From the NCBI RefSeq assembly GCF_002119685.1, contig NZ_CP021108.1, positions 2,542,001-2,606,000 of the forward strand: a stretch of 64,000 nucleotides of DNA. Direction: 5' to 3'. The stretch comes from Bordetella genomosp. 8. Lineage in GTDB: Bacteria; Pseudomonadota; Gammaproteobacteria; Burkholderiales; Burkholderiaceae_B. The translations under genes and the position numbers were made by a program. Shown here in pieces: positions 1-8,921 of this stretch (positions are counted from its first letter, which is position 1; the number at the start of each line of letters is the position of its first letter). The notes under the pieces were generated by a model. It saw only the letters and a program-made list of their open reading frames with translations. It searched no databases and had not been told where the DNA came from.

Positions 1-290
1 GTCCGGCCATGCTGCGCGACATTCCGACGCTGTCGGAAAGCGGGCTGAAGGGCTACGAGGCCGATACCTGGTATGGCCTGTTCGCGCCGGTGGGAACGCC
101 GCCGGCGGTCGTCGCCAAGCTCAATGCCGATGTCGTCGCGGCCTTGAAATCGCCGGATATCCAGGCGTTCTTCGCCGAGCAGGGCGCCGAGGTCATCGGC
201 GACAGCTCCGCCGACGCCAACGCCAAGGTCCGTTCGGAAGTTGAAAAATGGCGCGGCGTCATCCAGTCCATCGGCCTGAAGATGGACTGA
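1..290 (+). CDS. Bug/TctC-family periplasmic solute receptor, C-terminal part
   Basis: This is the last 95 or so codons of a gene that starts before the window. The visible part has the typical end of a tripartite-tricarboxylate-transporter (TTT) receptor of the Bug family: an 'IPTLSESGLKGYEADTWYG' type segment, then 'FAPVGTPPAVVAKLN', and a C-terminal helix ending in KMD. Bug proteins bind small carboxylates or similar organic solutes in the periplasm. Stop codon and next start are only 10 bases apart, so it is probably co-transcribed with the MmgE/PrpD gene that follows. The substrate cannot be read from the sequence. Confidence 0.9.
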   Translation, partial: PAMLRDIPTLSESGLKGYEADTWYGLFAPVGTPPAVVAKLNADVVAALKSPDIQAFFAEQGAEVIGDSSADANAKVRSEVEKWRGVIQSIGLKMD

Positions 291-300
291 GGAGCGCACC

Positions 301-1677
301 ATGGGCCTGGACAGTACCGAAACCTTGGCGAGCCGGCTTGGCGGCTTCATCGCGCGCACGGACTACGACGCACTGCCCGCGCACGTGGCGGATGCGGTCA
401 AGCTGCGCATGCTGGATCTGCTGGCCGCGTCCTGCGCGGGCGTGCTGGCCGGCAATCATGACGGGCCGTTGCGCCTGTTGCCGGATCCCGGTGCATGCGC
501 GATCTGGGGCACGCCGCTGGGGCGTTCGCTGCGCGACGCGGTGATCATCAACAGTGCGGTGTCGCATTCGACTTACTTCGAGGACGGCTCGCGCTATACC
601 GGCGGGCACCCCTCGTCCGCCGTGATCCCCGCCGCGCTGACCCTGGCCGCCGCGCGTGGCGCCAGCGGCCGCATGGTAGTGGCGGCCATCGCCAATGGCT
701 ACGAGGTGTTCCTGAGGCTGGGACGCGCGATCTATCCGGCCACGGTCCGGCGGGGCTTCCAGAGTACCGCTATCCTGGCCGCGCCCGCCACGGCCGCGGC
801 GGTGGCGACCTTGCTCGATCTGTCCGCGCAGCAATCGGCGCACGCCGTCGCCATCGCTTGCAGCCATGGGGCAGGGCTCAAGGCGGCGCTGAAGAGCGCC
901 GACAGCCAGCCTTTGCAGGTCGGCCGCAGCAGCGAAGGCGGCCTGCTGGCGGCGCTGTATGCAGCGCAGGGCGCGACTGGCGCGGCCGATATCTTCGAGA
1001 CCGGCTTCCTGCCGGCCTTTGGCGGCGAGACGGCGGCGGCCGCGCAGGGTTTGGGCGACCGCTGGAGTATCGACGAAACCTACCTGAAGGCCCACGGCGG
1101 CTGCCGGGGCAATCATGCGCCCATCGACGCGGCCGCCGCCGCCATGCGCGGCGTGGATCCGTCCCGGGTCGCGCGCATCGACGTCAAGGTCGACACCGTG
1201 ACGCGGGCAGCCGCGATCGAACCCCCGCGTGACGCCGACCAGGCGCAGTTTTCCATCGCGTTCTCCATCGCCGTGATGCTGGTGACGGGCGACGCGACGC
1301 CTGTCCGCTACACCGGCACCATGCTCGCCGATGAGCGTGTACGGCGCTTGATGGCCCTGACGACGGTCGCCGCCGACCCGGCGCTGGACGTCGGCTATCC
1401 GGAGCGCCGTCCGGCGCTGGTCACCGTCACCCTGGCGGACGGCCGCGAATTGCACCATGCCCTGGATCACGCCAGGGGCGAACCCGAAAACCCGATGTCC
1501 GGCGACGACATCGCGCGCAAGTTCGACACGATGGCCGCACCCATCTTCGGTTCCGGCAGCGCCCGCATCCGGGATGCCGTGCTGTCCATCGACGCCGGCA
1601 CGACGCCCGCCACGCTGGCCGCCATGCTGGCTGCTCCGCTCGGGTGGGATGGCGACCATTCCGATTCTTCCACATGA
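301..1677 (+). CDS. MmgE/PrpD family protein (first of four)
   Basis: A 458-residue protein of the MmgE/PrpD fold, the family of 2-methylcitrate dehydratase and cis-aconitate decarboxylase. It has the usual all-helical N-terminal half and a C-terminal lid ending with the 'ENPMSGDDIARKFD' segment shared by the family. The active-site loop is divergent: where relatives read 'ELDD...HPG' this protein has 'YFEDGSRYTGGHPSS' (near residue 95). It may therefore work on a different substrate from the paralogues downstream. GGAG in the upstream gene's end serves as ribosome site. Function beyond family level is unknown; neighbours suggest catabolism of an imported carboxylate. Confidence 0.85.
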   Translation: MGLDSTETLASRLGGFIARTDYDALPAHVADAVKLRMLDLLAASCAGVLAGNHDGPLRLLPDPGACAIWGTPLGRSLRDAVIINSAVSHSTYFEDGSRYTGGHPSSAVIPAALTLAAARGASGRMVVAAIANGYEVFLRLGRAIYPATVRRGFQSTAILAAPATAAAVATLLDLSAQQSAHAVAIACSHGAGLKAALKSADSQPLQVGRSSEGGLLAALYAAQGATGAADIFETGFLPAFGGETAAAAQGLGDRWSIDETYLKAHGGCRGNHAPIDAAAAAMRGVDPSRVARIDVKVDTVTRAAAIEPPRDADQAQFSIAFSIAVMLVTGDATPVRYTGTMLADERVRRLMALTTVAADPALDVGYPERRPALVTVTLADGRELHHALDHARGEPENPMSGDDIARKFDTMAAPIFGSGSARIRDAVLSIDAGTTPATLAAMLAAPLGWDGDHSDSST

Positions 1678-1690
1678 ACGCCGCACAGCC

Positions 1691-2515
1691 ATGACCACGA
1701 CGCACTCCGCAAGCCCCGCATATCTGCCCGACTACGAGGTCTACGCCATCCGCTACGCCACCCGCGATGCGCGGCGGCAGAACAACTTCGTCGGCGGCGA
1801 TCCGCACGACGGCCCCATGCCCATGGACTATTACGTGTGGCTGGTGCGCGGCGACGGCCGCGAGTTCGTCGTCGATACCGGCTTCGGCCCCGAAGTCGCG
1901 GCCAGGCGCGGGCGCCAGCTGCTGCGCACGCCGGCCGAAGGCCTGGCGATGCTGGGCGTGGATGCCGCGCAGGTGCGCGACGTCATCATCACGCACCTGC
2001 ACTACGACCACGTCGGCACCTTCGATACGTTCACGTCGGCACGCTTTCATCTGCAGGACGCGGAAATGGCCTATGCCACCGGCCGCCACATGCGCCACCG
2101 CCAGTTCAATCACGGCTATGAGGTCGATGAGGTCACCGGCATGGTGCGCATGGTCTACAAGGACCGCGTGGCCTTCCACGCCGGCGATGCCGAGCTGGCG
2201 CCCGGACTGAGCGTGCACCACATCGGCGGCCATACCCACGGCCTGCAATGCGTACGCGTGCATACGCGGCGCGGCTGGGTGGTGCTGGCCTCCGACACCA
2301 GCCACTACTACGAACATTTCGAGAAGCGCCGGGTGTTCACCACGGTGTTCCACGTCGGCCAGGCAGTCGAAGGCTACGAGACGCTGGAGCGTCTGGCCGA
2401 CTCGCGCGCGCACATCGTGCCCGGCCACGATCCGCTGGTGATGCGCCGCTATCCCGCGGTGTCGCCTGAACTGGACGGCATCGCCGTGAGGCTGGACGTG
2501 GCGCCATCCGAATAG
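1691..2515 (+). CDS. Metallo-beta-lactamase fold hydrolase, AHL-lactonase-like
   Basis: A 274-residue MBL-fold enzyme. The metal-binding signature HLHYDH lies near residue 101, with later ligands in 'GGHTHG', 'ASDTSHYY' and 'PGHDP'. This pattern and length match the N-acyl-homoserine-lactone lactonase branch, which also contains hydrolases of other lactones and esters. I chose the ATG at 1691, 13 bases after the preceding stop; a longer in-frame extension would overlap the upstream gene by about 220 bases. Placed between MmgE/PrpD and Bug genes, it is more likely to open a lactone or ester intermediate in the same pathway than to quench quorum signals. That is inference. Confidence 0.8.
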   Translation: MTTTHSASPAYLPDYEVYAIRYATRDARRQNNFVGGDPHDGPMPMDYYVWLVRGDGREFVVDTGFGPEVAARRGRQLLRTPAEGLAMLGVDAAQVRDVIITHLHYDHVGTFDTFTSARFHLQDAEMAYATGRHMRHRQFNHGYEVDEVTGMVRMVYKDRVAFHAGDAELAPGLSVHHIGGHTHGLQCVRVHTRRGWVVLASDTSHYYEHFEKRRVFTTVFHVGQAVEGYETLERLADSRAHIVPGHDPLVMRRYPAVSPELDGIAVRLDVAPSE

Positions 2516-2588
2516 CGAGGCGGGCACAGCGCCCGCGTCGGACCATACGCTGCGCGGTAAGCAACGAGGACACAACGAGGAGACAATA

Positions 2589-3554
2589 ATGACACCGATA
2601 AAGACCCTGGCGGCCGTCGCCGTGCTGGCCGTTGCCATGGCGCCCGGCGCCCACGCGGATACCTATCCGTCGCGGCCGATACGCACGCTGGTGGCTTTTC
2701 CCGCCGGCGGCAGCGCCGACATCGTCGCCCGCCTGGTCACGCAGAAGGTCGGCGAGATGTCCGGCTTCAGTTTCGTCGTCGAGAACCGCCCCGGCGCGGG
2801 GGGTAACCTGGCCTTCGATGCGACCGCCTCCGCCGCGCCGGACGGTTATACGCTGCTGTTCAGTACGCCCGGCATCGCCATCAACCCCAGCCTGTACCGC
2901 AAGGTGGAATACAAGCTGAGCGATTTCAAGCCGATCGCGCTGGTGGGCGAAGCCCCGCTGGTCCTGATGACGCGGCCCGACCTGCCCATCCACGACATCA
3001 ACGATCTGGTCGCGGCGGGCAAGGAGAAGCCCGACGCGGTGCGCTTCGCCAGCTCCGGCAACGGCAGTTCGTCGCACCTGGCCATGGAGGTTTTGAAGTC
3101 CATGGCCGGCCTGCAATACCTGCATGTGCCGTACAAAGGCGGCGGCGCCGCAATGGCCGATATGCTGGGCAAGCGCGTCGACGTGACCATGCTGCCGATA
3201 TCGGAAAGCATGCCGTATATCCGCGATAACCGCCTGCGCGCGCTGGGACAGACCGGCGCCAGGCGGTCACCCATCGCGCCCGACATTCCGACTTTCGCGG
3301 AAGAGGGCGTCAAGGGCTATTCCGTGACGACCTGGTACATGCTGCTGGGCCCGGCCAAGCTGCCGGACGCCGTCGTCGACACCCTGGCCCGGAAGTTCGA
3401 CGAGGCCTTGAAGTCTCCGGACCTGCAGCAGAAGCTGCGCAACGCCGGCGTCAGCATCATCAACGAAGGCCCCGCCCAGACCAAGGCTTTCCTGGACCAG
3501 CAGGCAGCGAGCTGGTCCAAGGCCATCGCCGCGTCGGGCACGCGCATCGATTAA
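2589..3554 (+). CDS. Bug/TctC-family periplasmic solute receptor
   Basis: A 321-residue receptor with a clear Sec signal peptide (hydrophobic stretch from about residue 6, cleavage after 'GAHA'). The mature start 'DTYPSRPIRTLVAFPAGGSADIVAR' is diagnostic of the Bug family, as are 'VENRPGAGG', 'APDGYTLLF' and 'HVPYKGGG', which line the carboxylate-binding cleft. Ribosome site GAGGAGACAAT lies just before the ATG. No TctA/TctB membrane partners are in the window; in this bacterial group most Bug receptors are orphans. Confidence 0.92.
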   Translation: MTPIKTLAAVAVLAVAMAPGAHADTYPSRPIRTLVAFPAGGSADIVARLVTQKVGEMSGFSFVVENRPGAGGNLAFDATASAAPDGYTLLFSTPGIAINPSLYRKVEYKLSDFKPIALVGEAPLVLMTRPDLPIHDINDLVAAGKEKPDAVRFASSGNGSSSHLAMEVLKSMAGLQYLHVPYKGGGAAMADMLGKRVDVTMLPISESMPYIRDNRLRALGQTGARRSPIAPDIPTFAEEGVKGYSVTTWYMLLGPAKLPDAVVDTLARKFDEALKSPDLQQKLRNAGVSIINEGPAQTKAFLDQQAASWSKAIAASGTRID

Positions 3555-3573
3555 CAAGCAGGAGTATGCATCC

Positions 3574-4983
3574 ATGAGCAGTTCAAAACCGCCCTTGCTG
3601 GCGAACGCGACACGGGATCTGGCGGCGTTCGCCGCGTCGATCCGCTACGAGGATCTGCCGGCCGACGTGATCCAGCGCATCAAGACCAGCGCCCTGGACA
3701 GCATCGCCTGCTGCCTGTACGGCGCCACCTTGCCGTGGACGCGTAAAGTCGCCGACATGGTGCAGGAAGAGGGCGCCGCGCCGGTGGCGTCGGTGATGGG
3801 CACGGGACAACGCAGTTCGGTGGCCAACGCCGTGCTGGTCAACGCCACGGCGGGGCATGCCTTCGAGCTGGACGATATCCACAAGGAATCGATCCTGCAC
3901 CCTGGCTCCATCGCGCTGCCGATCGCCATCGCCTACGCGGAACGCGACGGCGACTGGACCGGCCGCGACCTGATCACCGCCATGGCCACCGGCTATGAGA
4001 TCGGCATCCGCGTCGGCAATGCGGCGACCATGGGCCTGTTCTTCCGCGGGTTCCATCCCCAGGGATCGTCCGGTGTCTTCGTGGGCGCGGCCTGCGCGGG
4101 CAAGAGCCTGGAACTGGACGCATCGCGCATGCAGCACGCCCTGGGCATCGTCGGCTCGCAAGCCGGCGGCCTGATGGCGGCGCAGGAAGGCGCGATGGTC
4201 AAGCGCTTCCACGCCGGGCGGGCGGCGCAGAGCGGCGTGTACTCGGCGCAACTGGCGGCGCGCGACTTCACCGGGATTACCGACGTGCTGGAAGCCAGCT
4301 ACGGCGGCTACCTGGTGGCCTACTCGGATGCGCCCAACGCCGCGCGCCTGACCGACGGCCTGGGCAGCGTTTGGGAGACCGCCAAGGTGGGCTACAAGCC
4401 GCACGCCAGCGTCACGAGCATCCATTCCGCCCTGGATGGCCTGGCGCAGATCATGCGGGAGCATCGGCTGTCCCCCGACGATATCGGAGCGCTGGATGTC
4501 GGCGTCAGCGAAATGACCTTCGTGCACTGCGCCTGGGACTACAAGGCGCAGGGCGTGACGGCGGCGCAGATGAACCTGTACTACGGCCTGGCCGTCATCG
4601 CCCATGACGGCATGGCCTTCGTCAACCAGTATCGCGAGGACAGGCTGGCGGACCCGCGGCTGCTGGATTTCATCAAGCGCATCCATGCGCGCTCGGACGA
4701 ATCGATCAACGCCATGGGACCGGCATTCCGCCACGCCGCCAACGTCAGCGTGCGTACCCGGGATGGCCGCACGCTGGACCAGCAGGTCCTCAATCGCCGC
4801 GGTAGCCCGGAAAACCCGTTGCAGCCGCAAGACGTCGAATTCAAGTTCCGCAACGTGGTCGAGTCCTGCCTTTCCCCGGCCGACGTCGACGCGGTCGTAC
4901 GCATGTGCGACACGCTGCACGCCATGGAAGACCTGAGCCCCTTGATCGCCATGTTGGCCAAGCCCGGCAGGTCGGCCGCGTAA
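3574..4983 (+). CDS. MmgE/PrpD family protein (second of four)
   Basis: A 469-residue MmgE/PrpD protein with the canonical motif 'HAFELDDIHKESILHPGS' near residue 92. It also has the glycine-rich 'GSQAGGL' loop, 'KRFHAGRAAQSGV', and 'YKPHASVTSIHSALD', all typical active-site segments. It starts 19 bases after a Bug receptor gene (GCAGGAG ribosome site), forming a Bug-MmgE pair. The family includes dehydratases, decarboxylases and isomerases of tricarboxylate-like acids; which reaction this one performs cannot be decided here. Confidence 0.88.
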   Translation: MSSSKPPLLANATRDLAAFAASIRYEDLPADVIQRIKTSALDSIACCLYGATLPWTRKVADMVQEEGAAPVASVMGTGQRSSVANAVLVNATAGHAFELDDIHKESILHPGSIALPIAIAYAERDGDWTGRDLITAMATGYEIGIRVGNAATMGLFFRGFHPQGSSGVFVGAACAGKSLELDASRMQHALGIVGSQAGGLMAAQEGAMVKRFHAGRAAQSGVYSAQLAARDFTGITDVLEASYGGYLVAYSDAPNAARLTDGLGSVWETAKVGYKPHASVTSIHSALDGLAQIMREHRLSPDDIGALDVGVSEMTFVHCAWDYKAQGVTAAQMNLYYGLAVIAHDGMAFVNQYREDRLADPRLLDFIKRIHARSDESINAMGPAFRHAANVSVRTRDGRTLDQQVLNRRGSPENPLQPQDVEFKFRNVVESCLSPADVDAVVRMCDTLHAMEDLSPLIAMLAKPGRSAA

Positions 4984-5032
4984 CGCGAAGATTCCCATAC
5001 CTATCGTTCAACGACAGACATCCAGGACCATC

Positions 5033-6382
5033 ATGCCCCAGACGCTTTCCGAACAACTCGCCGATCATTTCACCGCCTTCGCCAGGAAAGAGCTCCCCGA
5101 CGCCAACCGCAAGGCCGTCAAGCGGCTGCTGCTGGATTACCTCGGCGTGGCCGTCGCGGGTAGCCAGACCGGCAGCGGCGAAGTCGCCCGCCGTTTCGCG
5201 CAGTCCAGCGGCGGCCATGAAGAAGCCACGCTGATCGGCGAAGGCACGCGCGTACCCGCCATGCAGGCGGCCCTGGCCAACGCCATTTCATCGCACAGCG
5301 TGGAGCTCGACGATATCGACGTGCTCGCGCTCTTTCACTTCAGCCCGCCGGTGTACTCCGCCGCGCTGGCCACGGCCGAGCGCGAGAAGACCGATGGGAA
5401 ATCGCTGCTGGCGGCCCTGGCCGCCGGTTGCGAAATGATGGAGCGGGTAAGCAAGGCCGCCAACAACTCGCTGCGCAACCGTGGCTATCACACCACGCCC
5501 ACCTGCGGCATTTTCGGCGCCACGGTGGCGTCGGCCTGCCTGCTCGGATTGTCGGCCGAGCAGATGGTATCGGCCCTGGGCCTGGCCGGCGCGCAGTCCG
5601 GCGGCCTGATGGAAATGTACGGCCCGTCCATGCAGAAGCGCTTCAATCCCGGGCCGGCGTCGCGCAGCGGCGTGACGTCGTCGCTGATGGCGCAGCTGGG
5701 CTTCACCGGCGCGGCCACGATCTTCGAAGGCGAACGTGGCTTCCTGAAGGCCTTCACCGACAGCAACGATCCCGCGCAGCTGGTCAAGGACCTGGATCGG
5801 CCCTATCAGCTCGACATCGAATTCAAGCCGTATTCCTGCGCGCGGCCCATCCACAACGCCATCGATTGCGCGCTGGAGATCCGGCGCAAGCACCAGCCCG
5901 ATTTGCAGCGCATCAAGCGCATCCGCATGGCCCGCCATCCGGACTGGGCCCTGTACCACCAGAATGCCCACCCGACGACTTACCACGAGGCCCAGGTCAG
6001 CCTGCCTTATTCGGTGGCCGTGGCGCTGACCGATGGCCAGGCCCTGTTCCCGCAGTACAACAATGCGCGCCTGAAGGAGCCCATGCTGAAGAAGCTGTCG
6101 GAGATGGTGGAGATCACCGTGGACGAGAGCTTGCCGCGCGGCGTGTCATGCCTGATGACGATGGAAATGGATGACGGCGCGAGCTACCGTTCGCAGGTGG
6201 ATTATCCGAAGGGATCGATCCAGAACCCGATGTCCGACGACGAATTGCGCGCCAAGTTCGACAGCCTGGCCACCCCCGTGCTGGGCGCCGAGCGCGCGGC
6301 GCAGGTGGCCGAACAGGTGGCGAACATCGAGGCTTGCGCCGACGTGGGCGCCTTGATGCGCCTGCTGGCGCCGGCGCGCTGA
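5033..6382 (+). CDS. MmgE/PrpD family protein (third of four)
   Basis: A 449-residue MmgE/PrpD paralogue. The 'HSVELDDID' motif (near residue 86) is kept, but the following HPG loop reads 'LFHFSPPVYSA', so a residue at the substrate pocket differs. Other family segments are present: 'GAQSGGLMEMYGPSMQKRFNPGPASRSGV', shown here only as a region near residues 185-215, and 'FKPYSCARPIHNAID'. It follows the second MmgE gene after 49 bases. Two adjacent non-identical MmgE genes suggest successive steps or two substrates rather than simple dosage. Confidence 0.87.
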   Translation: MPQTLSEQLADHFTAFARKELPDANRKAVKRLLLDYLGVAVAGSQTGSGEVARRFAQSSGGHEEATLIGEGTRVPAMQAALANAISSHSVELDDIDVLALFHFSPPVYSAALATAEREKTDGKSLLAALAAGCEMMERVSKAANNSLRNRGYHTTPTCGIFGATVASACLLGLSAEQMVSALGLAGAQSGGLMEMYGPSMQKRFNPGPASRSGVTSSLMAQLGFTGAATIFEGERGFLKAFTDSNDPAQLVKDLDRPYQLDIEFKPYSCARPIHNAIDCALEIRRKHQPDLQRIKRIRMARHPDWALYHQNAHPTTYHEAQVSLPYSVAVALTDGQALFPQYNNARLKEPMLKKLSEMVEITVDESLPRGVSCLMTMEMDDGASYRSQVDYPKGSIQNPMSDDELRAKFDSLATPVLGAERAAQVAEQVANIEACADVGALMRLLAPAR

Positions 6383-6480
6383 CGCCCGGGCGCGGGAAAA
6401 CAAGAACGAGCCGCGCGGCGCGGCGCCGGACCGCCCTATGCGACCCGGCCCGCCCTCGCCGCACACCAAAGGAGACCGAT

Positions 6481-7461
6481 ATGCTGCAATCCCTGAAACC
6501 TCTGGCCGGCCTGTTCGCCACGGCGGCCCTGGCCCTGGCCGCCATGCCCGCGCTTGCGCAGGATAAATACCCGTCGCGGCCCATCCACCTTGTCGTCGGC
6601 TTCCCGCCCGGCGGCTCCAACGATATCGTCGCCCGCATCCTGGCGCCCAAGCTCGGCGAGTTCATCGGCGCCAGCGTGGTGGTCGAAAACCGCCCGGGCG
6701 CCAATGCCATCATAGGCACCGATTACGTCGCGCGCGCGGCGCCGGACGGCTATACCATCACGCTGGGCAGCGCCAGCCCATTGGCCATCAGCCCGCATAC
6801 CTACAGCAATATGCCCTTCGATCCGCTGAAGGATCTGGTCGGCATCACCACGGTCGCGCAGACGCCCGAGCTGATCGCCGTCAATCCCAAGGTGCCCGCG
6901 AAAACCCTGCAGGAGCTGGTCGCGCTGTCCAAGACGCGCGACGTGACGTTCTCGTCCTCGGGCAATGGCGGACTGCCGCACCTGGCCATCGAGCTGCTGA
7001 AGATCGCTTCCAAGGGCCGTATCGTGCACGTGCCGTACAAGGGCGCCGGGCCGGCCATTACCGATGCCGTGGGCGGCCACGTCGACGGCATCATCGTCGA
7101 CCTGCCGGCCCTGTACACCATGGTGAACGAAGGCAAGCTGCGCGCCATCGCCGTCACCAATACCCATCGCGCCGACGTCATGAAGGACGTCCCGACCTCG
7201 GCGGAAGGCGGGCTGCCCAGCGTGCTGGCCTTCAACTGGTTCGCCGTCATGGCGCCTGCCAAGACGCCCAAGCCCATCGTCGACAAGCTCTACAAGGCGC
7301 TCGTGCAGACGGTCCAGTCGCCCGACGTCAAGGCCAGCCTGGAAAAGCTGGGCATCGAACCCTACGCGCAATCGTCGCCCGAAGCATTCGCGAAGTTCAT
7401 GCAGACGGAACTGGTGCGGTGGGGCGACGTGGCGCGGGCGTCGGGCGCCAGGGCCGACTGA
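6481..7461 (+). CDS. Bug/TctC-family periplasmic solute receptor
   Basis: A 326-residue receptor. I use the ATG at 6481, which has AAAGGAGACCGAT before it and gives a normal signal peptide cleaved after 'MPALA'. Diagnostic segments are 'DKYPSRPIHLVVGFPPGG', 'VENRPGANAIIG', 'APDGYTITLG' and 'HVPYKGAGP'. An in-frame upstream extension exists but lacks a ribosome site and would hide the signal peptide. It sits between two MmgE/PrpD genes in the same orientation. Confidence 0.92.
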   Translation: MLQSLKPLAGLFATAALALAAMPALAQDKYPSRPIHLVVGFPPGGSNDIVARILAPKLGEFIGASVVVENRPGANAIIGTDYVARAAPDGYTITLGSASPLAISPHTYSNMPFDPLKDLVGITTVAQTPELIAVNPKVPAKTLQELVALSKTRDVTFSSSGNGGLPHLAIELLKIASKGRIVHVPYKGAGPAITDAVGGHVDGIIVDLPALYTMVNEGKLRAIAVTNTHRADVMKDVPTSAEGGLPSVLAFNWFAVMAPAKTPKPIVDKLYKALVQTVQSPDVKASLEKLGIEPYAQSSPEAFAKFMQTELVRWGDVARASGARAD

Positions 7462-7481
7462 ATCCTTCCAGGGAGGCAACC

Positions 7482-8921
7482 GTGGACGATCTGAAATCAT
7501 GGAAAGCACTGGCGAGCGAACATCGCGGCATCACGATGGCGCTGGCGGAATTCATCGCCGGCCTGAAGCCCGCCGACGTGCCGGCGGCGACGCGCGAAGT
7601 CCTGGAAAAGGCGCTGGTCGATGGCCTGGGCTGCGCCTTGTACGGCCTTGCCACGCCCTGGGGCCGCATCATGCGCGAGTACGCGCTCGACCGGCAGGGG
7701 CCGGCGGAAGCCGCGTTGTGGGGCGGGCAGGCGCGCGTGAGCGTGGGCAACAGCGTCCTGGCGGCGGGCACCGCCATACACAGCTTCGACTTCGATGACC
7801 ACAGCCGCGCCAAGATCCATCCCGGCGCCGTCGTGCTGCCCGTGGTGCTGGCATTGGGCGAGCGCGAAGGCGTGGACGGCGCGACGCTGATGGCCGCCAT
7901 GGCGGCAGGCTACGAAACCATGAACCGCGTCAGCCAGGCCGCCAACCCCGGGCGTACCCGCATGCGCGGCTGGCACCTGACCGGCACCACGGGCACCTTC
8001 GCCGCCGCCGCCGCTGCCAGCGTCATCCTGGGCCTGGACGCCTCCACCACGGCCAGCGCGCTGGGCCTGGCGGGCACGCAATCGGCCGGCCTGTGGGCTT
8101 TCACCGCCGATGGCGGCATGAGCAAGCGGATGCATCCCGGACGCTCGGCGGAAGCCGGCGTCACCGCCGCGCTCCTGGCCGCGCGCGGTTTCGCCGGGCC
8201 GCGCTACATCCTGGAGGCCGAGGACGGCAGCTTCCTGTTCGGCATGTCCGACAGCCCGCGTCCCGGCATGATCACGCAGGGCCTGGGCACGACCTGGCAT
8301 ACCGACGTCACCTGCTTCAAGCCGCATTCCTGCTGCGGCAGCAACCACGCCTGCGTGGACGCGGCCCTGGCATTGATGCGCGAACATCGCATCGACCTGG
8401 AGGATATCGACCGCATCGTGGCAGGCATCCCGTCGGTGGTGAACACGCAGACCGGTTTCGAGTATCGCGCCGATTCGGTGTTGAACGCGCAGATGAGCCT
8501 GCGCTACAACATCGCCGTGGCGCTGATGGATGGCCAGGCCTATCTGGAGCAGTTCACGCCCGCGCGCATCGTCGAGCCGCGCGTCGTCGCCCTGTCCCGC
8601 CGCGTCGATATCGAGATCGATCCGGAGATCGATCGCGCCTATCCCGACATCTACGGCGGCCGTGTCACCCTGCATCTGCGCGACGGGCGCACGCTTGCGC
8701 AGCGCGTGGACTATTCCCTGGGCATGCCGGAGAATCCCATGCCGCGGGCGGAGATCGAACGCAAGTACATGTCGCTGGGCACCGCGTCGGTAGGCGAGGA
8801 GACGGCGGGGCGCATATTGCGCCTGGCGAACGGCCTGTTCGATGGGCCGGGCGCTGCGGCGCTGGGCCGGGCGTTGGAGCAGGCCACGCCCGCGATGCAG
8901 GATCCGCCGGCAGCCGGCTAG
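7482..8921 (+). CDS. MmgE/PrpD family protein (fourth of four)
   Basis: A 479-residue MmgE/PrpD protein. I place the start at the GTG at 7482, seven bases after GGGAGG; an earlier in-frame start would lie inside the Bug gene. The canonical motif '[17 protein letters not shown]' (near residue 103) is intact, together with '[29 protein letters not shown]' region and '[15 protein letters not shown]'. It ends the run: its stop codon overlaps by a few bases the stop codon of the convergent metal ATPase gene, so no room remains for a separate terminator. Confidence 0.87.
   Translation: MDDLKSWKALASEHRGITMALAEFIAGLKPADVPAATREVLEKALVDGLGCALYGLATPWGRIMREYALDRQGPAEAALWGGQARVSVGNSVLAAGTAIHSFDFDDHSRAKIHPGAVVLPVVLALGEREGVDGATLMAAMAAGYETMNRVSQAANPGRTRMRGWHLTGTTGTFAAAAAASVILGLDASTTASALGLAGTQSAGLWAFTADGGMSKRMHPGRSAEAGVTAALLAARGFAGPRYILEAEDGSFLFGMSDSPRPGMITQGLGTTWHTDVTCFKPHSCCGSNHACVDAALALMREHRIDLEDIDRIVAGIPSVVNTQTGFEYRADSVLNAQMSLRYNIAVALMDGQAYLEQFTPARIVEPRVVALSRRVDIEIDPEIDRAYPDIYGGRVTLHLRDGRTLAQRVDYSLGMPENPMPRAEIERKYMSLGTASVGEETAGRILRLANGLFDGPGAAALGRALEQATPAMQDPPAAG

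Noticed and set aside
1691..2515. Quorum-quenching AHL lactonase
   Set aside because: The MBL motif fits, but this branch contains many other hydrolases and the neighbours are catabolic genes, so I keep only the fold-level call.
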